Assembly (NCBI RefSeq): GCF_022605165.1 | Contig: NC_063068.1 | Span: 2,480,001-2,544,000 of the forward strand | Length of the DNA stretch: 64,000 bases | DNA from: Purpureocillium takamizusanense | Lineage: Eukaryota > Ascomycota > Sordariomycetes > Hypocreales > Ophiocordycipitaceae | Reading direction: 5' to 3' | Shown: piece after piece, positions 37,227 to 50,033 of the stretch | How positions within the stretch are numbered: position 1 is the first letter of the stretch | Layout of the letters: each line of letters starts with the position of its first letter | Program-made: the position numbers and the translations under genes | Notes under the pieces: generated by a model | Told to the model about the DNA's origin: nothing | Database searches by the model: none | The model's input: only the letters and a program-made list of their open reading frames with translations

Positions 37227-39280
37227 ATGTCGACTACCGTGGAAAAGGTGCGCCCGCTCGCTACTCCCCGTCAGGACCAGCTGCGTCCCCTCCCCTCCCC
37301 CCTCGCCAGGACAGACGCGCGCGGGCAGTGACTACTCGAGAGCGTTATCTTGAAGTGCTGACAATGGGGGCGATAGATCAAACAAATCGAAGATGAGGTG
37401 CGTAAGCGCGCAGTTCCGAGTACACGACTGTCCCTTTCCCTCCTCCCCACCCCTCCCGCGAGATCGAGTTGCACGATCGAGCCGTGGCTCCCTCGGCCCT
37501 CCTCACCCTGTGTATACATGCGTGCATGCGTGCGTACCTGCGTGCGGGAGGGCGGGAGGGCGGGCAACGCGCAAGACGGCGACGAAAAACCAAATGACAC
37601 TCTATCTGACGCTGAGGGGCACACGCGCGCATTGGCACAAACAGATGGCCAGGACGCAAAAGAACAAGGCCACGTCTTTTCATCTGGGACAGCTCAAAGC
37701 CAAGCTCGCTAAGCTGAAGCGCGAGCTTCTGACGCCGAGCGGCGGCGGCGGCGGCGGCGGTGCGGGCTTCGACGTGGCGCGGACGGGTGTTGCCAGTATA
37801 GGCTTCATCGGCTTCCCGTCGGTGGGCAAGAGCACGCTCATGAGCAAGCTGACGGGCCAGCACTCCGAGGCGGCGGCATACGAGTTCACGACGCTAACGA
37901 GCGTGCCGGGGCAAGTCGTATATAATGGTGCGTGGGCGGTCATTCTCAGCCAGTGTTGCTCTCCCCCCTCGCGCCGGAGTCTCGCGGTGGAGATATCGTG
38001 CCTCAGTGTCGGATACGGAGGGACTGGAGGTTGTCCTGCTAACGAATGCTGTTGTTTTGTGTCCCAGGCGCACCGCTACAAATTATTGACTTACCCGGCA
38101 TCATCGAGGGAGCCAAGGACGGTCGCGGCCGTGGCCGGCAGGTCATCGCCGTGGCCAAAACGTGTCACCTCATCTTCATCGTGCTCGACGTCAACAAGCC
38201 CCTGACGGACAAGCGCGTCATCGAGTCTGAGCTGGAGGGCTTCGGAATCAGAATCAACAAGTCGCCGCCCAACATTACTTTCAGAAAGAAGGATAAGGGC
38301 GGCCTCAACGTCACGAGCACTGTCCCCCTGACACATATCGACCATGACGAGATCAAGGCCGTCATGAGCGAGTACCGTATCAACTCGGCCGATATTACGA
38401 TCCGATGCGACGCGACTGTCGACGACTTGATCGACGTGCTGGAGGCAAAGAGCCGGAGGTAGGGAGACCGAAAACGAACCCTTGGATTCGCGAATTTGCT
38501 TGCGCGACCTCCAGCTTCAGCAAGTCGCTAACCGTGGCGCTTCCAGTTACATACCCGTCGTCTACTGCCTCAACAAGATCGACTCCATCAGCATCGAGGA
38601 GCTGGATCTTCTGTATCGCATCCCCAACGCCGTGCCCATCAGCTCGGAACACGGCTGGAATATTGATGAGCTCATGGAGGCCATGTGGGACAAGCTGAGC
38701 TTGAAGCGTGTGTACACCAAGCCCAAAGGCAAGGCGCCCGACTATTCTGCGCCTGTGGTACTTCGGGCCACAAGGTGCACGGTAGAGGATTTTGTGAGTC
38801 AAACCCTCCTTGGCCAGACATCTATTGCGGATTCCGCGTCTGACCGAGACATGTGCCGCCCAGTGTAACGCCATCCACCGGAGCATTGTGGAGCAATTCA
38901 AGACGGCCATTGTGTACGGCAAGTCAGTCAAGCACCAGCCCCAAAGGGTTGGCCTAGCACACGAGCTGGAGGATGAGGATGTTGGTGAGTGATCCATGCT
39001 TGATGCCCGCTCCGCATGCTGCGTACCCCTGAAGAAGTGGCAAGAACATACATATGCGGCGCGACAGATGCGCGGGCCGCGATGAGGGGGGGGGGGGGGG
39101 GGTTCCCGTCCTCCCCTGATACCTTACCGGCCGCTTGCGCGCGCGCTACCGTTCAATTCAACCGCTGCAGCAGCGCCGCCGTGTGGTCGCGCCGCGGCAG
39201 CTCCCCTGCTTTTCAGCTCCTGGACACGGCCAAGATGACGACAACGCTAACCCTCAGTAGTGACCATTGTCAAAAGATGA
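37227..39280 (+). CDS. DRG1/Rbg1 developmentally regulated GTP-binding protein
   Basis: Seven exons, 37227-37247, 37377-37397, 37645-37927, 38068-38458, 38547-38793, 38864-38984 and 39261-39280, add up to 367 residues, the length of animal DRG1. G-box motifs are complete: GFPSVGKST (about residues 70-78), [13 protein letters not shown] and the SSEHGW region, followed by the C-terminal TGS domain. The basic N-terminal helix-turn-helix includes [23 protein letters not shown]1 associates with translating ribosomes through a DFRP partner and helps resolve stalled elongation. The first two exons are only 21 nt each and the last is 20 nt, so simple gene finders will easily miss both ends. Intron 6 carries a 17-G run at 39086-39102. 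Identity is certain; every junction restores a family-conserved sequence. Confidence 0.97.
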
Positions 39281-41107
39281 TTACATGGAGGTGAGCCATG
39301 GTGGGGGACTCCGCTGGACCATTGGGCGAGGCCGGGCTGGGGAAAGATTGTGACCACAGTGGTGCTGCGTCGGGATGCATCGAAGCCCGACCGTTGGCTG
39401 TGTGCCTGAAGGACTCGACCGGTGGCGATCTCGCTGTTGGGGTTCGTCAGATGCGATGGCGTTCGGCAGCCTGGTTTGTCTGGACTACCCGCCTGCCTTC
39501 TGACGGGGCACTGGTCAATTGCGGCAGACGGCCCAAAAGAAGGGCGGCAGCGTGGCGGCATTTCGCCGACGGCCCACGCGATGGCGCGAGCCGTTGCGGC
39601 CGACCTCGACGGGGGATCCCAGTATCTTTGGACTATTGTGGCACGCAGTACCACATTGGCGACAATGTGGCAATTGCAGCGAGGGTCGACGACAGCGATC
39701 CCGGCGGGCAACGTACCTGACAAGGACCAGGACGGGCGGGTCCGGATCCAGGACCGAGGGAAGGCTAGCATGGAGGCCGATTGATTGATACGTAGACGGA
39801 TAATGCCAACCTTCCAATGGGCCGGCCTCCCATGTCTTGACGCTGCTCAACATACAATGACGAGCTTGAGGCCACCATGCTCTGTGCCCAGCCCCCATTT
39901 ATTCCACGGGCGACGATGGGAGCCACTTGAAAGAGCAAGTGCACGCGGGGGCGCCACCACCCATGATGCGACACTGAACTGTAGAGCAAGGTAGTATACC
40001 ATACCACAGCCCAAGGCGAGGTAGGGCAGGGTAGGGCAGGGCAGGGCAGGCGAAGGCCAGCCATGGGCAGCATCAGAGGGGGGCTGACCGTGGTATATAG
40101 GGTCGTCGCTCATCGCTGCTGGCCCTGCATAGCCGAGGCCGCAGGTGCTGCGGCCGCTTTGCACCTACATACGGTCCGGCAGAAGTAGGTGTTGTAAAAC
40201 GTGGGGTGGCCGAGAGCCCATGTAGTAACTTTCGCCCTGTCAAGCACGCACGGCCAGCGGAAGGGCGATGGGCCGTGTGAGGCGTTAAAGGGAACGGCAG
40301 ACATGTGTTGAGCAGGCCAGGCCGCTGTATCGATGTGGGCGCCTATCTTGGCGCAATATCCACCCAGGCTTAACTCAACATTGGCGTCGCTCCGTATACA
40401 TGCCCATCTTTTAGCGGTCTGTCTGTGTGCTCGGCTGCTGATGAAGACTGGCCGCACCTCGGGCAGTTTTCCCTCCACCGCGTCTCTCTTGCTTTGTTTG
40501 TGCCTGTTAGTGGTGGATCGGCCCAGCCATGGCAGCCTTTCAGAACGCGCCTCTTGCCGCCGAAGGGTTGCTCCGCTGCTCGAGGTGGTGGATGGCAGTG
40601 GGGTAGCACGAGAAGGGTGCGAGCGCGGCTCCTCCCCTCCCCTTTGCTTGAGAACGGCAGGAACGGCGGCGGCGCGGGATGAAATTTGGGGGGGGGGGGG
40701 GGGCGCACATTGGGGACGGAAAGGTCGCAGAGTACGCAATCTTCCCCGGAGTAGGGGAGCGGCCGAGCTCATCGCGGATGGACGGCGGACGGTCGTCGTC
40801 GAGCACGGTGCCCTGGGTCGGCCCGGCCGTGTTGGTGACGATGGTGGTACAGCATCGGATTGCGAGACAATGGTGTCCGGGTCGCCGGTTGTTGCAGACA
40901 ATGAAAGGAGGGAAGCATTTTGCCGCTAGTTCCCTGCGCAGGGCTCGTGTGTTCTGGGTAGTGCGACGATGGAGAGGTGAAGATTGAAGGAGAGATGGAG
41001 ACGCAGTACGTATTGTCATTGGAATAGGGGCTTCTGCCTGAAGGGTGGTAGGGCATGCTTTGGGTTCCACGCGGCTACCAACCCCACGTACGACGGAAGC
41101 CAACAAA

Positions 41108-41560
41108 GGAGGGTTCTTACTTGGGAGTACGTAGTACCTTAACCTTCGCTTTGCACGCCGAACCGAACTGCTTTGTACCTTCCGTGTCTGCGAATACTCG
41201 ATCTAGGTAAAGTACCTACTCTTACCTTCCGTCGTGCGTACCTACCGTACTTGCATGAGTGGCATGGGAAGCTTGGAACGTTGCGCAAAGTACGACATAT
41301 AAGGTACCACGTACCTGTATTTGCAGGCAGGTGGAAGGTACGACACCCCCCGCCCTTCCGTTTGGGCCAGACGGGCAGTCGCAAGTTACCTTCCTGGATG
41401 GAGTACCTACCTCATTGGTGTGGGAAGGCAATTGCCGAGAGTACCTAGTCTGAACAAAGAAGGAACGATTGGGCGTCTTGTAACACCGTGGATGATTACC
41501 TTCAAGTACCCCAGAGTGTGCAACCCGCACGCCGGCAACAATTAAGTTACTGGGTACTAA
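41108..41560. repeat. Dense field of GTAC-centred short motifs
   Basis: Within about 450 bp there are more than a dozen copies of GTACCTAC, GTACCTT, AAGGTAC and related strings in both orientations, far denser than elsewhere. Members of the same motif family are scattered through other intergenic parts of the window, but I saw none of the clustered form inside the conserved coding exons. Confidence 0.6.
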
Positions 41561-44500
41561 TCAATGTGACTAATGTTCTGTCCTAGCTAGGAGTAGCTTT
41601 TGCATAGTAGCCTGCTTCTAGCAAAATCCCGGGACAAAGTACGAAGGACAGGGCGCCAGCATCAGCATCATCATCAGGAACACTGACCGGCATTAGGATC
41701 AGCTTCCTCGTACCGTCTCCACCGTCCCGGCTGATACGTCAGGCACACTCCCTGGCTACTACTAACGTACTAGGTATCTTATGTATCTATGCTGCCCAGC
41801 AGCCTTAGTACCTCGCCTCACCTAGACGCAGGTCCAGCAACATGCATACCACATTTCCGCAGCCAGTCGTCGTATTTCCAAAAGAAACACGGCTCTCTTT
41901 TCATCTGTGAGAATTCTCCGCCCCGTCTCGTCAGCTTTGTGGCACGTTCCGCGCAGCTCATGACATCCTGGCGCCCGAGGGCTACCGGTCACCACCCTCA
42001 CGGCAAAGCAAGACATGGCGCCGACAATGACATGGCTCCAACCCACACGAGACATCGAAGGAGCGCCTCCCGCGCCGCTGGCACCGGCTTTGTCGTTGCT
42101 TGGGAGCACACAAACTGTCAGATGCCGTGCTGCAAAGGCCTTCGTGGGGACGATTCGACAGTCATACGGGCAGTCGAGTCATTGGGCTACGGGCAGACAC
42201 AGTCCAAGAGGGCAGCCAGCTTGTCAATGTATCTCTCTCAGCAGACGAAAGAGAGTGTCGCGTAATGCTGACTACCTGTTCAGTGACGAGCTTCCGTGGC
42301 TGGCGCAGCGCTGGCCCAGACTAGAAAGTTTCGTCGCCATCCACTGACCCTTGAATCGTGGTAACGCAAGGACACACACAGAACCGATTCAAGAATCGTT
42401 GGTTGGTGCTGCCAATGTTCCCTGACCCTTGCCACTGTCGGGGTTCATTCCATCCGAGGCCATGTCCCTCGGCGACGCTCGGGAGTCAGCCAGCTTTCAA
42501 CTTGAGCGCCGTTGCACAGTTGCGATGTTTCATACACCATACTCCCCAATGCTCGCCGACGATGGCCAGAAGGGCGGACAGATGCCAAGGCTTCTCAAGT
42601 GCAACAGAGGCATTGGGGGGGCCGCCGGCGAGCTTTGGCACGTCGAGGACGGCGAGGACGGCGATGCCTGGCATGAGGTACTGCAAGAATGCACCTAGCT
42701 GGGGCGGCATCCCGGACGGCACCGAGCCGACCAAGGTGGCCCAAGCCGAGACGAGACCAATGCAGCAACGCAAAATCCCGGTGGTGCTGTGGTGGTGGAG
42801 CTCAGGCACCTGTCCCATCTAATAACTTGGAAAAGCTGCCGCCAGGGATCTTGCGGAACTGACCAACTGGAACCCACCCGGGGAGCGGAACTGCATCTTC
42901 GCTTGGACGCACCCCCTCCGTCCAAATGTGCTCTGGCCCTGCAAGTGGACGGCAAGCTAGCCAGGGCACGGCACCGCGTGCGGGTTACTTCGTGTGCAGA
43001 ACAATCATATCGTCCCTTCTCTGGCGCCTTGCCCCTGGTGTTCTGGTTCCTATGCTAACCGGTCCGGCCAACTGCAAACTCAGACAAGCCTCACCGGCAC
43101 GTTCGTAACGATTGCTGCCCAACGAAGGCGACGCACCGTAATGTTGTGTTTGTTGCCCAGGGGCCGGAGATTACATCGCTCGGTTCGCTGGTCACTACTA
43201 GTTTGGAGCAGCTTCTTCTGAGTGGCGCGCGCCTCTCCGAAGGCCTCATCGACATGCAACGGCTCGCGTCACGGATCGCCGCTTGTCATGTGCCGGAAAG
43301 ATCGATCCCCGGGGCCCCAGCCTCACATCCACTGCTGGAAGAGGCCTTAGCATCGCTTGCGGAACGTGAAGCAAAATGAGCGATCCAAGTCAAGCTGCTG
43401 CTGATATGGCCTGCCCGAAGGGCAGACGGGGGGCGGCACGTCAAGCCGCTTCCGAGATGTTGACATTGGCTTCTTCCCTTTAGGGGCACAAGAGGTCGAA
43501 AATCGGAGATCTTGGCCAGCGCTTTCCAGACCCTGCTGATTTACAGCCCTGAGGACACGTCGTCGTTGCCAGGCATGCTTGACAAGACTTGGAGGATCAT
43601 CCTACTGGCATTCATCTGGGCTCTGCAAAACCTCCCATGGGGACAAGGATTCAAGATGAACGTGCGGTTGGTACTTCGTACGGATAAAGGGATACTTTTG
43701 GGGTAAGGGTCAGCCAACTCTGGGCGGGGCTCTTGGTCCTGGGGAGACAGATGAAAATGCTCCTCTGTCCCGGCAAGCCTGGCCTGGCCTGCATCGACAG
43801 ACCTGTCGGATCTGCCGGCTGACGTACTTGACCTATTCGGGTTTTCGGCAGACCAAAACAGGCTCACGGTCAGAAAGATATGGAAGGTTCACAGGCAAGT
43901 CACTGAGAACATGGTGTTCCTAGTTCAAGGCAGCGGGCCGACAGATCGTCAGGGCTCCGAGGGCAAAAAGACGCCAATGCTTCGGCTCGTTTGACAAGGA
44001 AGGCGGTGCTGCGAACTCGACGGCTGGTGCCCGTGGCCACCGGAGTCCGTTGCGGTCCGAACCGAGCCCACCTCCGCGGATTGGTAATATCTCAAGCCGG
44101 CCATCGACGGCGGGCAAGGCAGTCTACAGCGCCGCTGCTGAACTGTGCGCCAATGCGTTACGCTATGATGAGGTTGGCGCTTCTGATGTACAGCCCTAGT
44201 CGAGCACTGACATTCTCGCCGGGACGAGGCTGAAGCCGCGCTGCGGGCTTGCCAGCGGATATTGACCTCTTGACCTACAGCTCTGACGCCAACTTTTGTC
44301 GGACGGCAGGCCTTCTCACTGGTGCTAGCACTTTGCTCCTGTCGGGAATTGGTGAGAGTGCCAAAGGTGGTGCCCCGCCAGTGCTGTTGGGCGAGGCTCG
44401 ATCTGCTGCTCGGCCTGGACCAACAGAGAGAACGAGAGACTCGACTCAACGAGCGAGATACATGCTCAGCGCATACCTCCAGCAGCACGGCGGGTGGAGA

Positions 44501-46950
44501 GTCGTTTCGATTGCTTTGCCGGGAGAGCAGCGCGGGGATGCTTAGGGGCGCTGCCCACGCTCATATCCGGCAAGACACGCCTCGTGGAGTTTCATGGACG
44601 AGCGATGATTAGCATGTCTTGGACCAGGTCGACGGCCAGCCTCGGCGATCGCGACGCGCCTGAGCGCGGGCATGCTTCTTGTCCAAGGCGTTCGCCGCTG
44701 CGTGCGTCGTACCCGACCGTTCATCCATGGGAAGATGGGCGAATTGGTGGCTTTTCATGCTAGCAGACCGAGCGTTGCTGGCGCAGCCTTTCCTCCGTAG
44801 GCCGTCTCTCGCACATCATTTGTCCAGGCCAGGCCTTTGAGACGGATGCGAGTGGGCACACCACCAGGACATACCCCTGTCCGCGCCGGCCGCGAGGGGT
44901 GCGCGGATGTGGTTCTGGATGGGGAGGCGTGCCCTGGCCACTCTCTGGCCATGAGGATGGATGGCGACGCCCATTCTCGCCGACCTTGACCAGAGGGCGA
45001 AGAAAGAGGTGAGGCACGGGTCCAGGATCGAAATGCCTCATGCGCAGCGGTGCCTTTTCTTTTTGGCGAGGTCAGCTCCCACGCACACGCCGTCTCCCCC
45101 CACACTCTGACCTCATTCTGCCTTCCGGTGCGATGGGTTGGGGCGAGGCAAATCAGACAGCCCCCCAGTCCCTGCTTGACGCAGTTGGGGGAGGGGAACC
45201 GGACTGGTCAAAAGACATCAGCAAAGTTCCAACCAGAGACGGGGAGACCTGTTGTGCGTCCTGCTGGCAATCGCTGGAGCCAGGGTCTACCGCCGCCGCC
45301 GCCGCCGCCGCCGCCGCCATGACAGCCATGCGTATGCCCTGTCAGTCTGTCCGTCCCTGACCTAGATTCCCTTCGGAGTGCCATGAGCAGCGTTGCTTTT
45401 TCCTTGTACGAGTACGGTACAGACAGACCTACATGACGGGCAGCAAGAGCGGTTCCGTCGGCCGCTGGTAAGCTTATTGTCCCTGGCATGTGGACTCCTC
45501 GCTCAAGTCTGTGATCGGGTGCTGGAAAGCATGCCCTGAAGCAGTGCAGAGTGTCGAATAGGGCCTCTTGAGGCTGCCAGTCGATGGAAGACTCGCCAGA
45601 ACGAAGCAGACTCGTCAGCCCTCACAGGCGAGATGCGGCCTCTTATCTGCTTGCCTTGGACGACCTATGGCCACATGGAGCTCTGGCTGGTTGCCTTTGA
45701 CGCCCGCGTTGCACCCCAGCTCCGGCTCATGGAGGGCATGCAGGCAGAGGCGCCTCTTGCGGGCGTCTGTGCCTAGTCTCATCGTTCACCCACGGCTCTC
45801 GTCCTGTCTTGTCATACCCTAGTTACGGGAGTCCCCCTTCAGTCCAGCTTCCACTCGCCCGCCATCCACCATTCTCCATCCAACCATGACCCTTCGCCAT
45901 TCACACTGCCATGATGAGTAGCCTTCCCGTTAGATTCGATCCTACCCACCACACCAAGGATGCTTTCTCTTTAAGGCGTCTTTGTCCTCGTCCACCCACA
46001 CGCGCCCTGCTGTCTCTCCTACCACCCCCCCCTCGTTCACCCCTCACCCCCATGCTTGCCAGAAGCACCCCTGGCTGTCCTTGCGCATGTGCCTATGGTA
46101 CACTTGCAGCACATCTATATGTACGACGGTCAAAATCCGCCGCCAAGTTCTGTTCTCTCGCATACATTATGTAGCCCAATCCGTGGCGTCCTCTGGGTCG
46201 AGCACAAAAGCCTGATTGCACTCCTCGACGACATTTGCACACACACGCTTTGCAACTGCGTCTAGGTACCTCTAGTAGGGACTGACATAGCATCTGTCTG
46301 CCTTCATGTACCGCTCGCTTTCCAAGGACACCTACATCATCTTCGGTTAACTTCCCATCGAGGATAAGAGGACGAGGATCGTTGTTGAAACGGGCCTGCC
46401 ACCGTCCGCATTCCAATCACAGAGACGGTCTCAACATTACTTGCATCTCTGCAGCCTCGACGAAGACAGCGCGTCGCACAGGCTGAAGCGTCTTTGGTTA
46501 CTTTTCCCTTTTGGCTCTGTTCCACAGCCCTTACTATTCTTTGGCGGACAAGCAGCGCAGAAGCATTTAAGTTTTGGTCGACATCCGTGGGCGGTTAGGG
46601 GTCACGTCCATCAGCAACGAGAGCGCTACAGCCAAACCTCAAACTCTTCCAACAAAGGGCACTTGCCGCCGCCGCAACACTGGATCCTCGGGACGGAGGT
46701 CATCTCAAGCCATTCCCAAGCGAGAGTCTGGTAGGCGTCGGACGGTGGAATTGGGCTATCAGACAGGCCGAACCGGCTTTCTTCCCACTTGCCCGGCTGA
46801 AGTGAAGTGGATAAGACGATGCGTTTCCTCGGCATTCTGCACTCGTGAGGTGCGTTCTCCCTATTTTTCTAGTACTATCTCCTCGCACTGCTTGCCACGT
46901 TCACTGCCGCTCACAGAGAAGATGCCAGCCTAGACACGTCCTGTTGGTCT

Positions 46951-46957
46951 TATAAAG
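46951..46957 (+). promoter_or_regulatory. TATA box of the CENP-B-like gene
   Basis: TATAAAG lies 106 bp upstream of the ATG at 47057 with no intervening alternative start that opens a long frame. Position and sequence fit a core promoter element. Confidence 0.5.
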
Positions 46958-47056
46958 CAGGGTGTATCGCACAAAGCCGACAATCAAATCCGTGCTGACT
47001 GACTGACAGTATTCTGCGTTTCACAACCTGGTAACAGCGCGCCGAGCGCATGAAGC

Positions 47057-48952
47057 ATGATGAACACAGACCTCGACGGGTCTGCAGCCATGGACCAGGA
47101 CTCCAACATGGCCCAAACCAGCGCCTATGGTGGCGACAACTGGGTCAACTTAAGCCCGTACAGCCAGAGCCCGTATGATAACAGCCCTATGAACGAATAT
47201 GCAGGCTTTGGATTTGTCACTCACGGTATGCCGTCTGACCCTTTGCAGCGGATGCCACCCCCGGGCCTGCCACCGCAGCCTCATCAGCCGACGGCCCCGG
47301 GGCACCACCACCACCACCACCACCAGTTGATACACCCTGCGCCGTCATCGATGGTTCAACAACTGCCTATGCTAAACACGACATGGCCCAGTCAGCTGAC
47401 AAATCCAACGCCAACATCGTCCGCAGGCAGCTATTCCGCGGCAGCGATGTCTATTACGCCTGCGTCCAGCGGCTCGTCTTCAACACCTGCTCCGTCCGCT
47501 TCAATGACGCCAACAACGACTACCGCAAAGCCTAAAGTCGGAGAGTCTTCCAAACCGTCACAACATGAGAAGCTGCCGCGTAAAACTCTGAGCGCAGAAC
47601 AGAAGCGGGCAATGTGCCTGTATCACGACGAGAATCCGGGAACAAAACAAGCGGATATCGGTGCCAAATTCGGCGTGGAGAGAAGGTGAAGATGTGCACT
47701 CGTCTGCTTCTCTGACCACCACTTCTGACAGACGCGCAGCACGGTTTCAAAGGTGCTACGCAACCGGGACCAATATCTCAAACGAGAGCAAGACCCTGAT
47801 TTTGCCGTGAAACGCGCGAAAGGCAAGCATCCAGACTTTGACAGGACGCTTGGCAACTACGTACGTCGACAGCAGCAGCGAGGCTTTGACATCAAAGACG
47901 ACGAAATCATGGAGCAAGCAAAGCTATTTGCTCATGCGAGCGGGAATCAGGATAGTCTCTTGGGTACCCTGACGAGCAGCTGGCTCCAGAAGTTCAAGCA
48001 GAAACACGGCATCGGCTCGGGACGCTTGATGCGGCGAGCGTCCGAGACAAACATTCCGGACAGCGCGAGACTTTCAACGAAGCTTACTACCCTCAACAAG
48101 GGGGCGAAACCGAGCAGCCATGCGCCCGAGTCGCCGCCCCAACCCCTCTCCCCTCTGTCAGGGAGTCGCAGCGATGACGACTTACACAGGGACACCCTCG
48201 AGTTCGAATTCACGTACCGAGCGCACGGATCGCAGTCAAACACTTCACTCTCGAGCGACGTCCGAGACCATGTGGCCGCGTTCTCAGCCGGTACCATTAG
48301 CCCTGCGGCTTCCTTCAACTTCTCCCCTGACCCAAATGTTGGTGCTTTTACGGTTGATCATGCCATGCCACTGCACGCTAGCGACGTCCCCGATTTCCAT
48401 CATCGAGAAAAGCGAAGTAACACTTTCCCCTCCATCGATGTCAACTTTGTGAATCATGAGGCGGCGCCAGTCACCGAGGCAGCAACAGAGCCAATGACTC
48501 CTCGACATCTTCCAGCCACGTCTGCGTCGTCTTCCGCAGTCCAGTCCCCAGCTACAGACGCACGGAAGCAGCCATTTGCCATAGACACCGCCCTAACCTC
48601 TCCGCCGCCGCCGCTACGCCGGACGAGCAGTAACTCGAGTATCGCTGGCCGGTCATCTGGCACACCAATGGCAGCTAGTGCTATGTCAAGCGCCTCGATT
48701 GATTCATCGCCCGTCTCACCAACGCACGAAGAGGCCAGGAAGGCAGCAAATACGCTGCTTAACTACCTGCAGAGGATGAACACCTCAGGGCAGTTTGATC
48801 AAAGCGAGTACCTTGCATTGATACATCTTACCAAAAAACTCCACGTCGGTCAGAATCAGGGCTCCCGACCGTCGATCGGCGGGCTGTCAAGGATACCTGA
48901 AGGAGACCATGAGATGCAAGCACCTTCCGACACGGCGATGGAGGTTCGATGA
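47057..48952 (+). CDS. CENP-B/Tc5-type helix-turn-helix DNA-binding protein (domesticated transposase-like)
   Basis: Two exons, 47057-47685 and 47740-48952, with a 54-bp intron, encode 613 residues. The first 175 are low complexity: Pro, Gln, Ser and a run of seven His. The first helix-turn-helix is at about residues 178-225 (LSAEQKRAMCLYHDENPGTKQADIG, then FGVERSTVSKVLR across the splice junction). A second, CENP-B/Tc5-type, follows at about 245-315 (FDRTLGNYVRRQQQRG ... SWLQKFKQKHGI). The rest is Ser/Pro-rich with a short helical segment near the end (ARKAANTLLNYLQRM). The DDE transposase catalytic domain of pogo/Tigger elements is absent, so this is probably a host transcription or chromatin factor that kept only the DNA-binding half. 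The acceptor at 47739 was preferred over 47731 because only it keeps the frame. Confidence 0.8.
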
Positions 48953-50033
48953 TTAGGGAAATCGCTGTGGCTGTTACTCGAAAGGGGCGGCTTTCTCCCT
49001 TTCCGTTTGCTTCTGGTCTGGTTTTGTAATCTGGCGCGCATCTGCTCCCAGGCAAGTTGCCGCAGGTTGGCGTCATGGGCTTGCCTTCATTATTTGCGGA
49101 CAATGAATTTGAGCAAAACAACGTACTCGAGGAGAAAGGGCCGGAGCTGGATGGCCTGACAGAAGACGCCTCGACACTGGATGCACTTGACACAAGTCAA
49201 GGCGACATTTTTACGGGAGGTGGGCACGGAAGTACATGGGCGTGGCGGCCAGGAAATTCAACAGGAAGAAAAGGAGGCGACTCTACACACTCTGGCAACA
49301 GATTCATCGGGGGCGAATACCATCCACCACATAGGAACGTTGTGAAACACACGGAGGGGAGACATGTATACCAAGTTTTGACAATTCGCGTTTAATAACC
49401 GGTGGTTTACCTCCCATATCGCGAGAGCCTTTGGCAAACTCCGGTCGTCGCCCCCTATCTAGGGAGTGATTCCACGAACACGCTCGATGCTGCTTAGGAT
49501 GCTGGTTTGTGCGATGTAGAGTGAGGCGTGCCCGTGGCAGTGAAGGCCATGACCACTGTGGGAGAGTACTACTCCTGAACTAGGACAGGAACCCCCCCCC
49601 CCGGCTCGCACCTGTGGCGTTTCCAGGAGCTGGGTTCGACAAGCGGAGGGGGAGACGGAGTTCTTGCCGCCCTCGTCGGCTCCTCGACACTCCCCGCGGT
49701 CCTCCAGGGCCTCGTCCTTCTTTGATTTTTCAATGGCCCCTTGCGCCCTCAACGAGGGAGCAAGCAGAAGGCAAATGTCTACGCTCACGTGCCACGCCAC
49801 GCGGGCTATCATCATGGTCTACAGAGGTGTTCGCCGGTCTGACTGACACAGTTTCACCAGGTCGGCAAGTCGCGAAACCGGATTTTGAAATTTTCTACAG
49901 AGAAATGTGGGCTTCGTACAAGGAACAGGGTATCTCAGCGCTTTCGTTGTCATCCAGGCAATAGAAATCTTAGCCATGCGTGTCTCTCTCCAAACGGGGG
50001 AGGGATGTCTTCGTTCGCTCTTTGGCCCCCAAA
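48953..50033. other. Convergent 3' region between the CENP-B-like and PXA genes
   Basis: This shared downstream space contains an 11-C run at 49592-49602 and short open frames on both strands without recognisable features, such as 49057-49395 plus. It is likely to hold both 3'UTRs. Confidence 0.55.

Larger units (their letters stand above)
39281..47056. other. 7.8-kb region without a convincing gene
   Basis: No frame has recognisable domains. Contents include repeated GGGTAGGGCAGG-like units near 40018-40050, a 16-G run at 40688-40703, a dense GTAC motif field at 41108-41560, and a GCC trinucleotide tract at 45290-45319. Two stretches look slightly protein-like but are broken: 43146-43379 plus (78 codons with a regular amphipathic character), overlapped at its end by a 44-codon frame from the ATG at 43375, and 42486-42818 minus. 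They could be relics of a decayed gene or chance. The last few hundred bases should be promoter and leader of the CENP-B-like gene, with TATAAAG at 46951-46957. Confidence 0.5.

Noticed and set aside
40110..40901. 263-codon minus-strand open frame
   Set aside because: It is Arg/Pro/Ser-rich, crosses a 16-G homopolymer, is mirrored by a plus-strand frame of similar length and contains no recognisable motif.
49057..49395. 112-codon frame after the CENP-B-like gene
   Set aside because: It lies in the likely 3'UTR, has no conserved features, and no splice sites link it to the upstream gene.
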